From: Pseudomonas fluorescens
GTDB taxonomy: Bacteria; Pseudomonadota; Gammaproteobacteria; Pseudomonadales; Pseudomonadaceae
Assembly: GCA_902825215.1 (NCBI GenBank)
Contig: LR782234.1
Coordinates: 3,224,001 to 3,288,000, forward strand
Reading direction: 5' to 3'
Length of the DNA: 64,000 nt
Of the stretch, positions 1 to 9,328 are shown piece by piece; within the stretch, counting starts at the first letter, position 1; each line of letters begins with the position of its first letter. Position numbers and translations under genes: made by a program. The notes beneath the pieces were generated by a model that did not search any database, was not told the origin of the DNA, and saw only the letters and a list, made by a program, of their open reading frames with translations.

Positions 1-1028
1 GTCGTTTTCACTGCCAGCACACACCGGGCTACGAAAACTGGCTGAAAGCCAACCACCTTGATGTCAAGGACCTCGACGATCTCGATGACTGGTCGCGACT
101 GCCGCCCATTCTCGCCAACTTCTTCAAGCAACAGTTGCTGCTAAGCCCATGCGCAGAAAACGCCCTAGAGCTGACTTCGTCCGGCACCAGCGGGCAAAAA
201 AGCCGTATGCGCTACGACCCGCGCAGCCTGTCACGCGCGCAATGGATGGTCGAGCGGATTTTCAACCACTACGGTTGGCATTCCGCCGATACGCCCTGCA
301 ATTATCTGCTGCTCAGTTACGAGCCGCATGGCGCCATCACGCTGGGAACATCGTTCACCGACGAGTTCCTCTGCCGCTTCGCGCCCGTCAATCGGCTGAC
401 CTATGCGTTACGCAGCAACGGCCAAGGCCATCAGTTCGACCTGTTCGGGGTCATCGCGGCTCTGCAGGCGTTCGCTGAAGAAGGTCTGCCCGTGCGGATT
501 TTCGGTTTCCCGGCGTTTCTCTGGCAGGTTCTGCAACACATGCAGACGACCGGGATGCCCGCACTGAAATTGCCGGAGCAGTCACTGGTGTTTTTCGGCG
601 GTGGCTGGAAAACCCGCGCCAGTGAGGAAATCCCGAAACAGCAACTGTACACGCGCATCAGCGAACAGCTGGGTATCGAAACGTCACGCTGTCGAGACGG
701 TTATGGCGCGGTCGAGCACGCGGTGCCTTACATCGAGTGCGCACATCACCATTTCCATGTACCGGTTTACGCCAAAGCCATCGTGCGCAAACCGGAGGAT
801 TTTTCCGTCCAGCCTTACGGTCAGCAAGGACTGCTGGGATTCGTGTCGCCCTACATTTCCTCAAGTCCGGCGCACGCGGTGGTGATGAGTGATCTGGCGA
901 CCTTGCACCCCGGGTCGAGCTGTGGCTGTGGCCTGACCAGCGACTGGTTCGAACTGCATGGCCGCGCAAGTACTACCGCCGGCAGAAGTTGCGCCATGGC
1001 GGCATCCGAACTGTTGGGGAGGCACTGA
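1..1028 (+). CDS. LuxE-like acyl-protein synthetase (5' partial)
   Basis: The frame is open from base 3 to the TGA at 1026-1028, so the start codon lies before the window and about 341 C-terminal residues are visible. The motif TSSGTSGQKS is the ATP/adenylate-binding signature of the LuxE/PaaK family. The downstream sequence (FFGGGWK, RDGYGAVEHAVPY and a Cys-rich PGSSCGCG stretch) fits LuxE-type acyl-protein synthetases, which activate a fatty acid as acyl-AMP and pass it to an enzyme cysteine before delivery to a LuxC reductase. The next gene begins 2 bases after the stop and encodes a LuxC-like reductase, which supports that role. The family assignment is firm; the acyl substrate and the end product are unknown. 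Confidence 0.8.
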   Translation, partial: RFHCQHTPGYENWLKANHLDVKDLDDLDDWSRLPPILANFFKQQLLLSPCAENALELTSSGTSGQKSRMRYDPRSLSRAQWMVERIFNHYGWHSADTPCNYLLLSYEPHGAITLGTSFTDEFLCRFAPVNRLTYALRSNGQGHQFDLFGVIAALQAFAEEGLPVRIFGFPAFLWQVLQHMQTTGMPALKLPEQSLVFFGGGWKTRASEEIPKQQLYTRISEQLGIETSRCRDGYGAVEHAVPYIECAHHHFHVPVYAKAIVRKPEDFSVQPYGQQGLLGFVSPYISSSPAHAVVMSDLATLHPGSSCGCGLTSDWFELHGRASTTAGRSCAMAASELLGRH

Positions 1029-1029
1029 C

Positions 1030-3432
1030 ATGTACCTGATCAACGGACAACTCACAGCCGACTGCGATCTGAACGATGCCCTCGAGCGTTTGCACCAGCG
1101 CTTGCCGCGACAGCTGCGCACCCCGCTGGAAAGCACAACCGTGATCGCCGCGGTCGCACAGTTCGCACGGCAATTACATAGCGCTACGCCAGCGCTGCCA
1201 CTCGATGATGAACAGCGCTTGGCACTGATTGATTTCTGTCGGCCTGAAGCACTGCAACACAAGCTTGGCCGCGAACTGGGCGAACAGCCCGAGTCGCTGC
1301 GACGCATCGACTATCGGCAAGCGCATTTCGAACGCTGGTGCCCTTTGGGCCTGGTGGTGCACGTCACGCCGGCCAATGCACCACTGCTGGCCTGTTGCGC
1401 GATCATCGAAAGCCTGCTGGCTGGCAACATCAACTGGCTGCGGCCGAGCAGCAGCGATCAAGGTCTGACGGCAACCGTGCTGCACGCCCTTGTGCATAGC
1501 GACGCGAGCGGGCAGTTGCGAGATTATGTGGCGGTGCTGCCGGTCGCAACGGCGCAGATCGGTCAGTTGTGCCAATGGGCCAATGGCGTATCGGCCTGGG
1601 GCGGCGAAACTGCGCTGCGGGCCATCCGCGAGCAACTGCCGCCCGGTTGTCGCTGGATCGACTGGGGCCATCGCATCAGTTTCGCCTACCTGACGCCGGA
1701 CGCCGCTTCACCACAGACCCTCGATGCGCTGGTCGATGAGGTGTGTCGACTGGACCAGCAGGCTTGCTCCAGTCCGCAATGGCTGCTGGCCGACAGCGAT
1801 GACCCGGCCGTGCTCGAAGCAATCGGCACAGACCTTGCCGAGGCGTTCGAGCGCCGCGCCGAACGCTGGCCGGCGCTATTGCCGACGATTCAGGAAGCGA
1901 GTGAAATCAGCACCCAGGCAATGATGGCGCGGCTGAGCCAAAGCTTTTCTGCAGCGATCGGTCGCGTTTGGAGCGCGCCGGGATGGCGAGTGATCTGGAC
2001 TCATGATCAGGCGCTTGCGCCCTCCCCGCTGTTTCGCACCTTGCGCCTCAACCCCCTGCCGCGTCAGCAGTTGAGCGAGCATCTGTTGCCATGGCGCAAC
2101 GTCTTGCAGAGCTGCGCACTGATCTGCGATGAAACGCAGCTCGGCGAGCTGGCGCGCGAGCTGATTGCCGCAGGGGTCAGTCGAATTGCGCCGATCGATG
2201 CGATTCATGACGGTTATGCAGGCGAGCCCCACGACGGTGTCTACGCACTGCAACGCCTCAGTCGGCGTGTGTCGGTCAGCGTCATGCCGACGCTTCTCCC
2301 CCGCCAGATGAATCTCGATCCGGCCCCGCACACCCTCGCCCTCGCGGGTTTGCCAATCACTGATAAAAACACCTTCCTCGCAACGCCGCCGGGCGCTGCT
2401 GCGCAACTGTTTTTCCGCTCCGGCGGCAGCAGCGGCACCCCGGCGCTGTCGGGCTTCAGTTACCGCGACTTTCATCAGCAGATGCGCGCGACGGCCGACG
2501 GTCTGTTTGCGGCAGGTCTCGATCCGCGCCACGACAAGGTCATGAACCTGTTCTTCAGTGGCGGTCTGTACGGTGGTTTCTTCAGTTTCGCCAAGGTGCT
2601 TGAATTGCTGGGCGCCAGCCACTTCCCCATGGGGGCGCTAGCGGACGATGACTACAGCGACATTGCGCAGGTGATCATCGAACAGAACGTCACTGTGCTG
2701 ATTGGCATGCCCAGCACGGTGCATCGACTGTTTCTCAACGAAGAACAGCGCCTGCGCGGGTATGGCGCGATCGAAAAAGTCTTCCTCGGCGGTGAGCACG
2801 TCAGTGAGCAATGCCGTGAACTGTTGCAGGCTTGTGGCGTGACCTGCATTCGCTCGGCGGTCTACGGCAGCGTCGATGCCGGCCCCTTCGGGCATGCCTG
2901 CGCGGCGACCGGCGACGGCGTGTTCCATCTGATGGAGGCGATCCAGCAACTGGAAATCGTTGCGCTGGACGCCGACGTGCCGGTGATCGGCGATGAGGTC
3001 GGCCGTTTGCTGTTTACCTCCAAAGCACGCGAGGGACAGCGCGTGCAGCGTTATGAGGTCGGAGATACCGGTCGCTGGCTGCCCGGCAACTGCGCGTGCG
3101 GCCTGGGCTCGCCGCGCTTCGAACTGCTGCAACGGCACGGCCGCCTGCTGCGCATCGGCACGGATTTCATTTGCCTGGAAGAGCTCGCCCGGCACTTGCA
3201 GACGCCGTTTCAATTACACCTCGATCATGCGGCTGACGGCCTGGAACGCTTGCTGATACGCAGCCCGCGCGAACCGGCTGACGTCCACGAGCGACTGCAA
3301 CACTACGCCACGCTGCACACCCTGCAGCGTACCGGGCTGCTCACGGTGACGGCGCAACGCTGCGCCCCAGAGCTGTTTCGCCGAAATAACCACAGCGGAA
3401 AGACCCCGCTGCTGATCGACGCGCGCCGCTAG
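1030..3432 (+). CDS. LuxC-like acyl-CoA reductase fused to PaaK/LuxE-like ligase
   Basis: This 800-residue protein starts at the ATG behind GGGGAGG (1017-1023). Residues 1 to about 430 look like a LuxC-type acyl-CoA reductase, an aldehyde-dehydrogenase relative. The stretch VVHVTPANAPLL is the cofactor-side segment and Cys246 in QQACSSPQ is the likely thioester-forming cysteine. Residues from about 455 form a second domain with an adenylation P-loop (GGSSGTP, about 465-471), a GGEH motif, YGSVDAG and YEVGDTG, as in phenylacetate-CoA ligase or LuxE proteins. The next gene encodes a stand-alone protein with the same motif series. A single chain could therefore activate and reduce an acyl group to an aldehyde. 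That chemistry is inferred from family; the fusion itself is directly visible and no internal stop or frameshift separates the halves. Confidence 0.75.
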   Translation: MYLINGQLTADCDLNDALERLHQRLPRQLRTPLESTTVIAAVAQFARQLHSATPALPLDDEQRLALIDFCRPEALQHKLGRELGEQPESLRRIDYRQAHFERWCPLGLVVHVTPANAPLLACCAIIESLLAGNINWLRPSSSDQGLTATVLHALVHSDASGQLRDYVAVLPVATAQIGQLCQWANGVSAWGGETALRAIREQLPPGCRWIDWGHRISFAYLTPDAASPQTLDALVDEVCRLDQQACSSPQWLLADSDDPAVLEAIGTDLAEAFERRAERWPALLPTIQEASEISTQAMMARLSQSFSAAIGRVWSAPGWRVIWTHDQALAPSPLFRTLRLNPLPRQQLSEHLLPWRNVLQSCALICDETQLGELARELIAAGVSRIAPIDAIHDGYAGEPHDGVYALQRLSRRVSVSVMPTLLPRQMNLDPAPHTLALAGLPITDKNTFLATPPGAAAQLFFRSGGSSGTPALSGFSYRDFHQQMRATADGLFAAGLDPRHDKVMNLFFSGGLYGGFFSFAKVLELLGASHFPMGALADDDYSDIAQVIIEQNVTVLIGMPSTVHRLFLNEEQRLRGYGAIEKVFLGGEHVSEQCRELLQACGVTCIRSAVYGSVDAGPFGHACAATGDGVFHLMEAIQQLEIVALDADVPVIGDEVGRLLFTSKAREGQRVQRYEVGDTGRWLPGNCACGLGSPRFELLQRHGRLLRIGTDFICLEELARHLQTPFQLHLDHAADGLERLLIRSPREPADVHERLQHYATLHTLQRTGLLTVTAQRCAPELFRRNNHSGKTPLLIDARR

Positions 3433-3472
3433 CGGTCGCGATCATCATGGCCTGAATAATAAAGAGACCTGA

Positions 3473-4537
3473 ATGAACACAACACCTGAACTCGACCCGT
3501 TGCTGGCGTTTGCCCGCGAACGGTCAGCGTATTACGCCGCGCACTGGCAACACGTTGCAGCGCAAAACACCCAGTTCGCTCAATTGCCCGTCGTCGATCC
3601 TCAACAATATTGGCACGCTAGCCAGTCTCTTGAAGACTGGCCGGTGCTGACCTCGGCAGTCGAACGCGCGCTGGTATTCAAAACGGGAGGCAGCACCGGC
3701 GCCGGTAAACTTTCCGTGTATACCCGCGAAGAATGGCAGGCGCTGGTCCGCGATTTCGGCAGCCAGCTCGGCCAACAGCTCAATCGGGGCGATCGGCTGG
3801 CCAACCTGTTCTTCGTCGGCGATCTGTATGCCAGTTTCATTTTCATCCACGACGCGTTGGCGCACGAAGGCGCAGGCGTCATCGAATATCCTTTCACCGG
3901 CGATGTCGATCCTGCGGTCCTGGCCGGTGCGATCCGTCAGTATCGAATCAACGTACTGGCCGGTGTCCCTGCGCAATTGTTGACGTTTGCCAGCGAACTC
4001 GAGCGCCAGTCGCAACAGCTTACGGAGGTACAGACCGTACTTTACGGCGGCGAAAGCCTGTTCGCCGGGCAAGTGCAACGGCTGCAAGGGGTATTCCCCA
4101 ACGCGCGGATTGCATCCATCGGCTACGCCAGTGTCGACGCCGGATTCATCGGCGCCTCGACCCGCGACTGCGCCCTGGGCGAACACCGCATGCTGCCAGG
4201 CCACAGCCTGCTGGAAATTGTCGATGAGCACACCGGTGAAGTCATCGACGAGTGTGAGCGCATCGGGCGGCTGGTCATGACCAACCTCACCCGTCGGTTG
4301 ATGCCGCTGATTCGTTACCCGGTCGGCGACCTTGCGTGCTGGCGCGAACCGGCCACTGCCGCAATGCGCAAGTTTGCCTTGATGGGCCGCAGTGGCAGCA
4401 GCCAGCGCGTTCGTGTCGGCAGTCTGACCTTGTTGATTGACGAGATTGAGCGGATGGTCCAGCGCACCACCGGCAGCGAAGACTGGCAACTGAGTATCAG
4501 CCAATCGGCGAGCGTCGATGTCGTGACCCTCAAGTAG
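3473..4537 (+). CDS. Stand-alone PaaK/LuxE-like adenylating ligase
   Basis: This 354-residue protein of the ANL (AMP-forming ligase) superfamily starts at the ATG at 3473, 40 bases after the preceding stop. The P-loop TGGSTGAGK lies at residues 71-79, followed by NLFFVGDLYASF, LYGGES, YASVDAGF and RYPVGDL. The same series, in the same order, is found in the C-terminal half of the preceding fusion protein, so the two are paralogues. It is shorter than classical phenylacetate-CoA ligases (about 430 residues) and may lack the usual C-terminal swivel domain. A role in activating a carboxylic acid for the neighbouring reductase is inferred from position; the substrate cannot be read from sequence. 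Confidence 0.7.
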   Translation: MNTTPELDPLLAFARERSAYYAAHWQHVAAQNTQFAQLPVVDPQQYWHASQSLEDWPVLTSAVERALVFKTGGSTGAGKLSVYTREEWQALVRDFGSQLGQQLNRGDRLANLFFVGDLYASFIFIHDALAHEGAGVIEYPFTGDVDPAVLAGAIRQYRINVLAGVPAQLLTFASELERQSQQLTEVQTVLYGGESLFAGQVQRLQGVFPNARIASIGYASVDAGFIGASTRDCALGEHRMLPGHSLLEIVDEHTGEVIDECERIGRLVMTNLTRRLMPLIRYPVGDLACWREPATAAMRKFALMGRSGSSQRVRVGSLTLLIDEIERMVQRTTGSEDWQLSISQSASVDVVTLK

Positions 4538-4552
4538 CTGGCGGATGTGCGA

Positions 4553-4774
4553 ATGTCAGCAACCGCACAAGCCAGCGCAGCATTGCACAGCGAACTCATC
4601 GACCAGTATCCGCTGATCACGCAACTGGGCGCAGAGGGATTGCTTGAAGTGCAGGTCATCTGCTGCATCGCCGAGCAACTCGCGCGCCATCCGCGTTCCG
4701 GCAAGCATCAACGGGTCGTTGATCTGCGTGTTTATGACAAAACCCGACCGGAGCAACGCCCATGGACAACGTGA
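4553..4774 (+). CDS. Small unknown protein (73 aa)
   Basis: I do not recognise this protein. It fills the 224-base gap between the ligase and the GNAT gene and overlaps the GNAT start by 13 bases, which suggests translational coupling. The chosen start is ATG 4553; a GTG two codons upstream (4547) is possible. No strong ribosome-binding site is visible. The product has an alpha-helical-looking N-terminal half (residues 5-47) with a CC pair, followed by a basic tail. It lacks the Asp-Ser-Leu phosphopantetheine motif of an acyl carrier protein. It may be a genuine small gene or a chance ORF; position is the main support. Confidence 0.4.
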   Translation: MSATAQASAALHSELIDQYPLITQLGAEGLLEVQVICCIAEQLARHPRSGKHQRVVDLRVYDKTRPEQRPWTT

Positions 4775-5700
4775 CGTTACGCAGCTATCGCCGCAGCGAC
4801 GCGGGTGCCGTCAGCCGGCTGTTTCGCGAAATCTATGGTGACCACTACGTTCAGCCGCATGTGTATCTGCCGTTGATGATCAACCAGAACCACGGCGAAG
4901 GCCGCTGGCACTCGCTGCTGGCGCACTCGGACAAAAAACTGCTCGGGCATGCCAGTTTGTGTCGAAACACCGGTTCGCCCACGGCGGAACTGGCGTTAAG
5001 CGTGGTACACCCGTCCGGACGCGGGCAGAACATCGCCACGCAGTTGGGCGGACGTCTGTTGATCCATGCACAGGCACTGGGTTGCCAGGGCGTGACCATC
5101 AAACAGGTGACACAACATCCCTACACGCAACGGATGGCCGAGCGCCTCGGTTTTTGCAGTACCGGACTATTACTGGATTACGTGCCTTCACCGTTCGGCG
5201 AGCCCCTGCCGGAGTCGGTCGTGGTCGGCTTTGCCGCCATCGATGGCTATTGTCGTCCGCTGCCGGTTCTACCGTGGCCACACAGCTGTCGCGACTTCAT
5301 GGAGCGCTTGTGCGCAATTTACGGGACGCAGGACAAAGAGCCGCCGTGGGTTGGCCCCCCCATGCATATCGAGCATTATTCCGGGCGTTACGACGTGATT
5401 CTGAAAAAGCTTGATGGCAGCCTGCTGAAACAACTGCGTCAGCTGCCCCGGCAATGGATGATTTCGATCAGGCTTAGGCTCGCCAGCGGTTTTGCCGGCG
5501 CCACCGAAAGCCTCGCGGCGCTGGGTTTCATTTTCACCGGGATTGCCCCTAATGAACGCTGTGCAGGATGGCTGGCACTGTTTCACCGGGGCTACCGCGC
5601 GCGAACGCTTGAGCTGCATTGCCCGCACATCCAGCGTTTGCATGACCACGCTCAACAGCACATCGCTCCGCGCGCTACGCAGGCGACGTCAGCGCTTTAA
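4762..5700 (+). CDS. GNAT-family acyltransferase
   Basis: This is a 312-residue protein. Its N-terminal half is a GNAT domain: HPSGRGQNIATQLG around residues 80-95 corresponds to the acetyl-CoA pyrophosphate-binding R/Q-x-x-G-x-G/A loop, and MAERLGF around 125 is the usual beta-strand-6 ending. The remaining 180 residues are not assigned to a family and could be a degenerate second GNAT-like fold (AATLGF-like pattern GATESLAALGF near 250). It is the last gene of the acyl-activation cluster and its start overlaps the small ORF before it. It probably transfers an acyl or acetyl group to a product of the cluster, but the acceptor is unknown. Confidence 0.7.
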   Translation: MDNVTLRSYRRSDAGAVSRLFREIYGDHYVQPHVYLPLMINQNHGEGRWHSLLAHSDKKLLGHASLCRNTGSPTAELALSVVHPSGRGQNIATQLGGRLLIHAQALGCQGVTIKQVTQHPYTQRMAERLGFCSTGLLLDYVPSPFGEPLPESVVVGFAAIDGYCRPLPVLPWPHSCRDFMERLCAIYGTQDKEPPWVGPPMHIEHYSGRYDVILKKLDGSLLKQLRQLPRQWMISIRLRLASGFAGATESLAALGFIFTGIAPNERCAGWLALFHRGYRARTLELHCPHIQRLHDHAQQHIAPRATQATSAL

Positions 5701-5707
5701 GCACACT

Positions 5708-5729
5708 GCCCGCTCGAACATGAGCGGGC
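5708..5729. terminator. Hairpin between convergent genes
   Basis: A perfect 8-bp stem (GCCCGCTC / GAGCGGGC) with a 6-base loop lies just after the GNAT stop and before the stop of the convergent minus-strand gene. There is no T-run, so intrinsic termination would be inefficient, but the placement fits a bidirectional terminator. Confidence 0.6.
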
Positions 5730-5744
5730 GACCACTGCCGGCTT

Positions 5745-6272
5745 TCACGCCTTGGCCTTGACACCCTGGTCGACCGGTTTGGCAACGTTGCCTTCGCCGT
5801 AGGTCTTGAGGTTCTGCAAGACGTAAATGGCTTTCTTGAACTCAGGAATCAGGTTTTTGCCGTAGGCGTTGCCATTCAGGCCATTGGTCTGGATGGCATC
5901 GAGCTGGGTGGCAAAATATTCCAGCGCGTTGAATTTGGCATCGACATCTTTGGTCACGCCGAAACGATCAAACTTGTCGCCTGCGTTCATCAGGGTGAAG
6001 GAAGTGATTTCCGAGATCAGCCCGCGGCTACGCAGCATTTCACTCAGATTGCCCATTTGTTTGACCGAAACATTCGCTGGATCGAAGCCTTTGATCGCCT
6101 TGCGCAATCCTTGCTTGTCCATTTCGGCGGTATTGATCGCGTTGGGATCGTTGCCGACCAGCGTGAGCATCTGCTGCACTTTGACGCTCTGGGCCACCTG
6201 TTTCTTGGCGCCAGTGTCGCGCACCATCACCCCCGCCTTGCTTTCCCAGCCGCCGACAATACCGATTGTCAT
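5745..6272 (-). CDS. Conserved-looking unknown protein (175 aa)
   Basis: I do not recognise this family. The product begins MTIGIVGGWESK, has no signal peptide or membrane segment, and is a mixed-charge, mostly helical-looking soluble protein (for example LSEMLRSRGLISEIT and LEYFATQLDAIQTNGLNG). It is a monocistronic gene reading toward the acyl cluster, with its promoter presumably in the 380-base gap shared with the divergent chemoreceptor gene. Codon usage resembles the neighbours. A real gene is likely from length and context; no function can be given. Confidence 0.65.
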   Translation of the reverse strand: MTIGIVGGWESKAGVMVRDTGAKKQVAQSVKVQQMLTLVGNDPNAINTAEMDKQGLRKAIKGFDPANVSVKQMGNLSEMLRSRGLISEITSFTLMNAGDKFDRFGVTKDVDAKFNALEYFATQLDAIQTNGLNGNAYGKNLIPEFKKAIYVLQNLKTYGEGNVAKPVDQGVKAKA

Positions 6273-6652
6273 GAAATGTCTCCCTGCGAAATGACCATGA
6301 AATGTCCGTTTTGAATACGTTCAGTGGGCGCGAGTATCGGCGGGCGAACTGATGGCACCAACCTCTTTCTGCACTTTTTTACAATTCTCGTACATTCACG
6401 ATACAAAAGCCAAACAACCCGCAGGGCGCGTGCCAGAGCTGTCATCGCATTGTCACGTCCAGACGATTTTCGAACTGAGGCGGATACTGGTTCGGCGCAA
6501 TGTATCCCGCCTGATACCGACCGGACATCGGCGTTGCGATTATTAGCACGCAAGTACCTCAAGCTTCGCCGGAGAACGACGATACGCTTTCAATACCCTC
6601 ACTGTCGCAACCCTGCCCCCTAACAAGAATCGCTGCTCAAGGACCGGTCTCC
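6273..6652. promoter_or_regulatory. Divergent intergenic region
   Basis: This 380-base gap separates the divergent unknown gene and the chemoreceptor gene and should carry both promoters. It is locally AT-richer around 6375-6420. An imperfect inverted repeat (GGCGGATAC at 6479-6487, GTATCCCGCC at 6502-6511, one extra G) could be an operator or leader hairpin. AAGGA near 6637 is the likely ribosome-binding site of the chemoreceptor gene. No convincing -35/-10 pair was identified. Confidence 0.4.
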
Positions 6653-8644
6653 ATGCCCGCATTCCGCACCATTCAGGCTCGCTATACGCTGTTTCTGGTT
6701 CTGTTCATCCTGCTGCTATCGGTATTGACGGTAGTCGGCATCAGCCAACTGGTCGCTCCCAAACTGCGGGAAACCGAAGAACAGGTCGTGCTCAACCGCA
6801 TCGCTGAAGTGGCCGAGCAGATTCAGGGCGAGTTGAACAAGGTGCAGGCGCAACAGCGCAGTATCACCCAGACCATTCCATTGCTCGACAGCGCCGCCAT
6901 CGACACGGTGCTGCCGGGGCTGGTCGATCAGTACGGCGAGTTGAAGGTGTTTGGCGGCGGGATCTGGCCACTGCCGGGCCAGCGTGAAGCCGGGCGCAAC
7001 AAGTTCAGCACGTTCTGGCACCGCGATGCGTCGGGCAAACTTGCCGTCAACACGTTCTGGAACAGCGACGCCGCCCCCAACTATTACGACCAGAGCTGGC
7101 ACAAGGGCGGCATGGCCACACCCCGCGGCCAGTGCGCCTGGGCGGCAGCCTATAAAGACGATGCCAGCGCCGAGCCACGCACCAACTGCGCCATGGCGAT
7201 TCAGAAAAACGGCAGCGCCTGGGGCGTGTCGACGATTGACGTGACCCTGGGTTTCTTCAACGATCTGGTGGCGCGCAAGGAAAAAGACCTCAACGCCGAA
7301 ATGCTGATTGTTGAAGCCGACGGCAAGATCATCAGCAACAGTTCGCGCATCAGTGGTCCGATCGTGCTGAAGAACATCAGTGAATTGGCTGCGACCTCGA
7401 CCTTCGCCGCCCAGGTTAAAGCGGGTCTGCAGAACCGCGACCAGGCGCAGCGCAGCGAATTCGATAACAACGGTGAAGACAGCACGTTCTTCATGCGCCC
7501 GATCGAGGGCACGCCGTGGTTCCTCGCCACCGCTCTGCCGACGAAAATGCTCACCGCCCAGCGTGACGACGTCCTCAGCACCTTGAGCATGCTGCAGATT
7601 CCGCTGGTCATCCTGTTGGTGCTGTTGCAGGTCTATGCAATCCGCCAGTTGGTGCAACGCATGAAAGCCTTGAAAGCCAACATCGACTTGCTCTCCAGCG
7701 GCGATGCCGACCTGACCCGCCGCATCACCATTCGCGCCGAGGACGAACTCGGTGCCATTGGCCATTCGGTCAACACGTTTATCGCCTACCTGCAAAACAT
7801 GATCAGCGAAGTGACCCAGGCCACCGGCGCCATGGCTTCCAGCCTTGATGACCTGCAGCGTACTTCGGCGCACACCGGCCAGATTCTGCTACGCCACGCC
7901 TCGGAAACCGATCAGACCGTCACCGCCATCACCGAAATGAGTTCCACCGCCGAAAGCGTGGCACAGAATGCTGCCGAAACGGCCGCCTTCACTCAACGCG
8001 CCAACGAGAACGCCGATCGCTCGCGTGTGGTGGTCGGCGAAGCCACCAACAGCGTCGTTGCGCTGATCGACGAAGTGGCGAGTGCCACGCACAAGGTTGA
8101 AAACATGCAGCAGGACGCCCAGCGCATCACCGAAATTCTCGGCGTGATCGGCGCGATTGCCGGGCAGACCAACCTGCTCGCACTCAACGCCGCCATCGAA
8201 GCCGCACGCGCCGGTGAACAGGGTCGCGGTTTCGCCGTGGTGGCCGATGAAGTGCGCGCCCTCGCCGCCCGCACCCAGGCCAGCACCTCGGAAATCAACG
8301 AGATGCTTACCCGCCTGACTCAAGGCGTGAGCTCGTCGGTCAGTGCCATGGAAAACACTCAGGCCAGCTGTCAGTCCGCCGCTGACGCCACGGCACGGGT
8401 CAACTCGGGGCTGGACGAAATGGCCGGTTCGGTCAGCCATATCAACAGCCTCAGCACCCAGATCGCCACCGCGGCCGAGCAGCAAAGTGCCGTCACCGAA
8501 GAGATCAACCGCAGCATGGTGCAGATCCGCCACATGGTCGATGAACTGGTGCAGAGCGGCCAGACCAGCGAACTCAACACTCGCCAGTTGCTGGAAGCCA
8601 ACAGCCGGGTCAGCGCGATCATGGGGCGGTTCAAGGTGCGCTGA
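6653..8644 (+). CDS. Methyl-accepting chemotaxis protein (dCache type)
   Basis: This 663-residue inner-membrane chemoreceptor has transmembrane segment 1 at about residues 12-32 and a large periplasmic ligand-binding region of about 270 residues. The latter is of dCache size, with FGGGIWPLP, a Trp/Tyr-rich [11 protein letters not shown] and PWFLATALP. Transmembrane segment 2 is near 312-330, then come a HAMP domain and the cytoplasmic signalling coil. The highly conserved hairpin tip [20 protein letters not shown] lies near residue 505 and would bind CheA/CheW. There is no C-terminal CheR/CheB-tethering pentapeptide. The ligand is not predictable; I do not see the consensus amino-acid-binding motif of PctA-type receptors. 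It stands alone, with a REP pair behind it. Confidence 0.95.
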   Translation: MPAFRTIQARYTLFLVLFILLLSVLTVVGISQLVAPKLRETEEQVVLNRIAEVAEQIQGELNKVQAQQRSITQTIPLLDSAAIDTVLPGLVDQYGELKVFGGGIWPLPGQREAGRNKFSTFWHRDASGKLAVNTFWNSDAAPNYYDQSWHKGGMATPRGQCAWAAAYKDDASAEPRTNCAMAIQKNGSAWGVSTIDVTLGFFNDLVARKEKDLNAEMLIVEADGKIISNSSRISGPIVLKNISELAATSTFAAQVKAGLQNRDQAQRSEFDNNGEDSTFFMRPIEGTPWFLATALPTKMLTAQRDDVLSTLSMLQIPLVILLVLLQVYAIRQLVQRMKALKANIDLLSSGDADLTRRITIRAEDELGAIGHSVNTFIAYLQNMISEVTQATGAMASSLDDLQRTSAHTGQILLRHASETDQTVTAITEMSSTAESVAQNAAETAAFTQRANENADRSRVVVGEATNSVVALIDEVASATHKVENMQQDAQRITEILGVIGAIAGQTNLLALNAAIEAARAGEQGRGFAVVADEVRALAARTQASTSEINEMLTRLTQGVSSSVSAMENTQASCQSAADATARVNSGLDEMAGSVSHINSLSTQIATAAEQQSAVTEEINRSMVQIRHMVDELVQSGQTSELNTRQLLEANSRVSAIMGRFKVR

Positions 8645-8680
8645 ATCATGCACCCACGGGGATTCAGAGATTGCACGAAT

Positions 8681-8777
8681 CCCTGTGGGAGCGAGCCTGC
8701 TCGCGAAAGCGATCTGTCAGTCACTCCATCATTGTCTGGATAATTGCATTCGCGAGCAGGCTCGCTCCCACAAGGGG
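8681..8777. repeat. REP pair, variant A
   Basis: Two inverted copies of the REP core GGGAGCGAGCCTGCTCGCG, in a head-to-head arrangement, flank about 35 unrelated bases. It is one of many such pairs in the window and probably also serves as a transcript end for the chemoreceptor gene. Confidence 0.9.
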
Positions 8778-8881
8778 TGCCTGTCTATTTGCAACAACCA
8801 GAAACACTGCGTTGATGCTGAACAGCGAAAACCGGGCAAAATGCGTTCTCTTCTGACCGCCACCCGAGCCGAGAATCCGTC

Positions 8882-9328
8882 ATGCGAACCCACCTGCGTC
8901 TACTCGCCCTCAGCGCCCTGTTCCTGTCCTCTCTCGCCCAGGCCGCCGACCTGATCCCGATTGAAGTTCATCGCGACGCCAACTGCGGTTGCTGCAAAAA
9001 GTGGATCAGCCACCTCGAAGCCAACGGTTTCAAGGTCGACGATCACGTCGAAAGCGACATGAGCAGCTTCAAGCAACAGCACGGCGTGCCACCCCGTCTG
9101 GCCTCGTGCCACACGGCAATCATCAATGGCAAGTTCGTCGAAGGCCACGTCCCGGCGGAACAGGTACTGGCCTTGAGCAAGCGCGACGACCTGCTTGGCG
9201 TGGCCGCACCGGGCATGCCGATGGGGTCGCCGGGCATGGAAATGGACGGCATGAGCGACGCTTGGCAAGTGATCGGCCTGAAAAAGAACGGCGCTGATGT
9301 CGTCGTGGCGGATTACCCGGCGCATTGA
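8882..9328 (+). CDS. DUF411 periplasmic metal-binding-like protein
   Basis: This 148-residue exported protein has a cleavable signal peptide (residues 1-21, ending AQA-A). The mature part starts with a thioredoxin-like segment, EVHRDANCGCCKKW, with Cys35, Cys37 and Cys38, the signature of DUF411. A later MGSPGMEMDGM stretch is methionine-rich, which suits copper or another soft metal. DUF411 proteins are often found near copper-resistance genes, but none lies next to this one. The gene overlaps the following membrane-protein gene at TTGA. Family is firm; the metal-binding role is inferred. Confidence 0.85.
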   Translation: MRTHLRLLALSALFLSSLAQAADLIPIEVHRDANCGCCKKWISHLEANGFKVDDHVESDMSSFKQQHGVPPRLASCHTAIINGKFVEGHVPAEQVLALSKRDDLLGVAAPGMPMGSPGMEMDGMSDAWQVIGLKKNGADVVVADYPAH

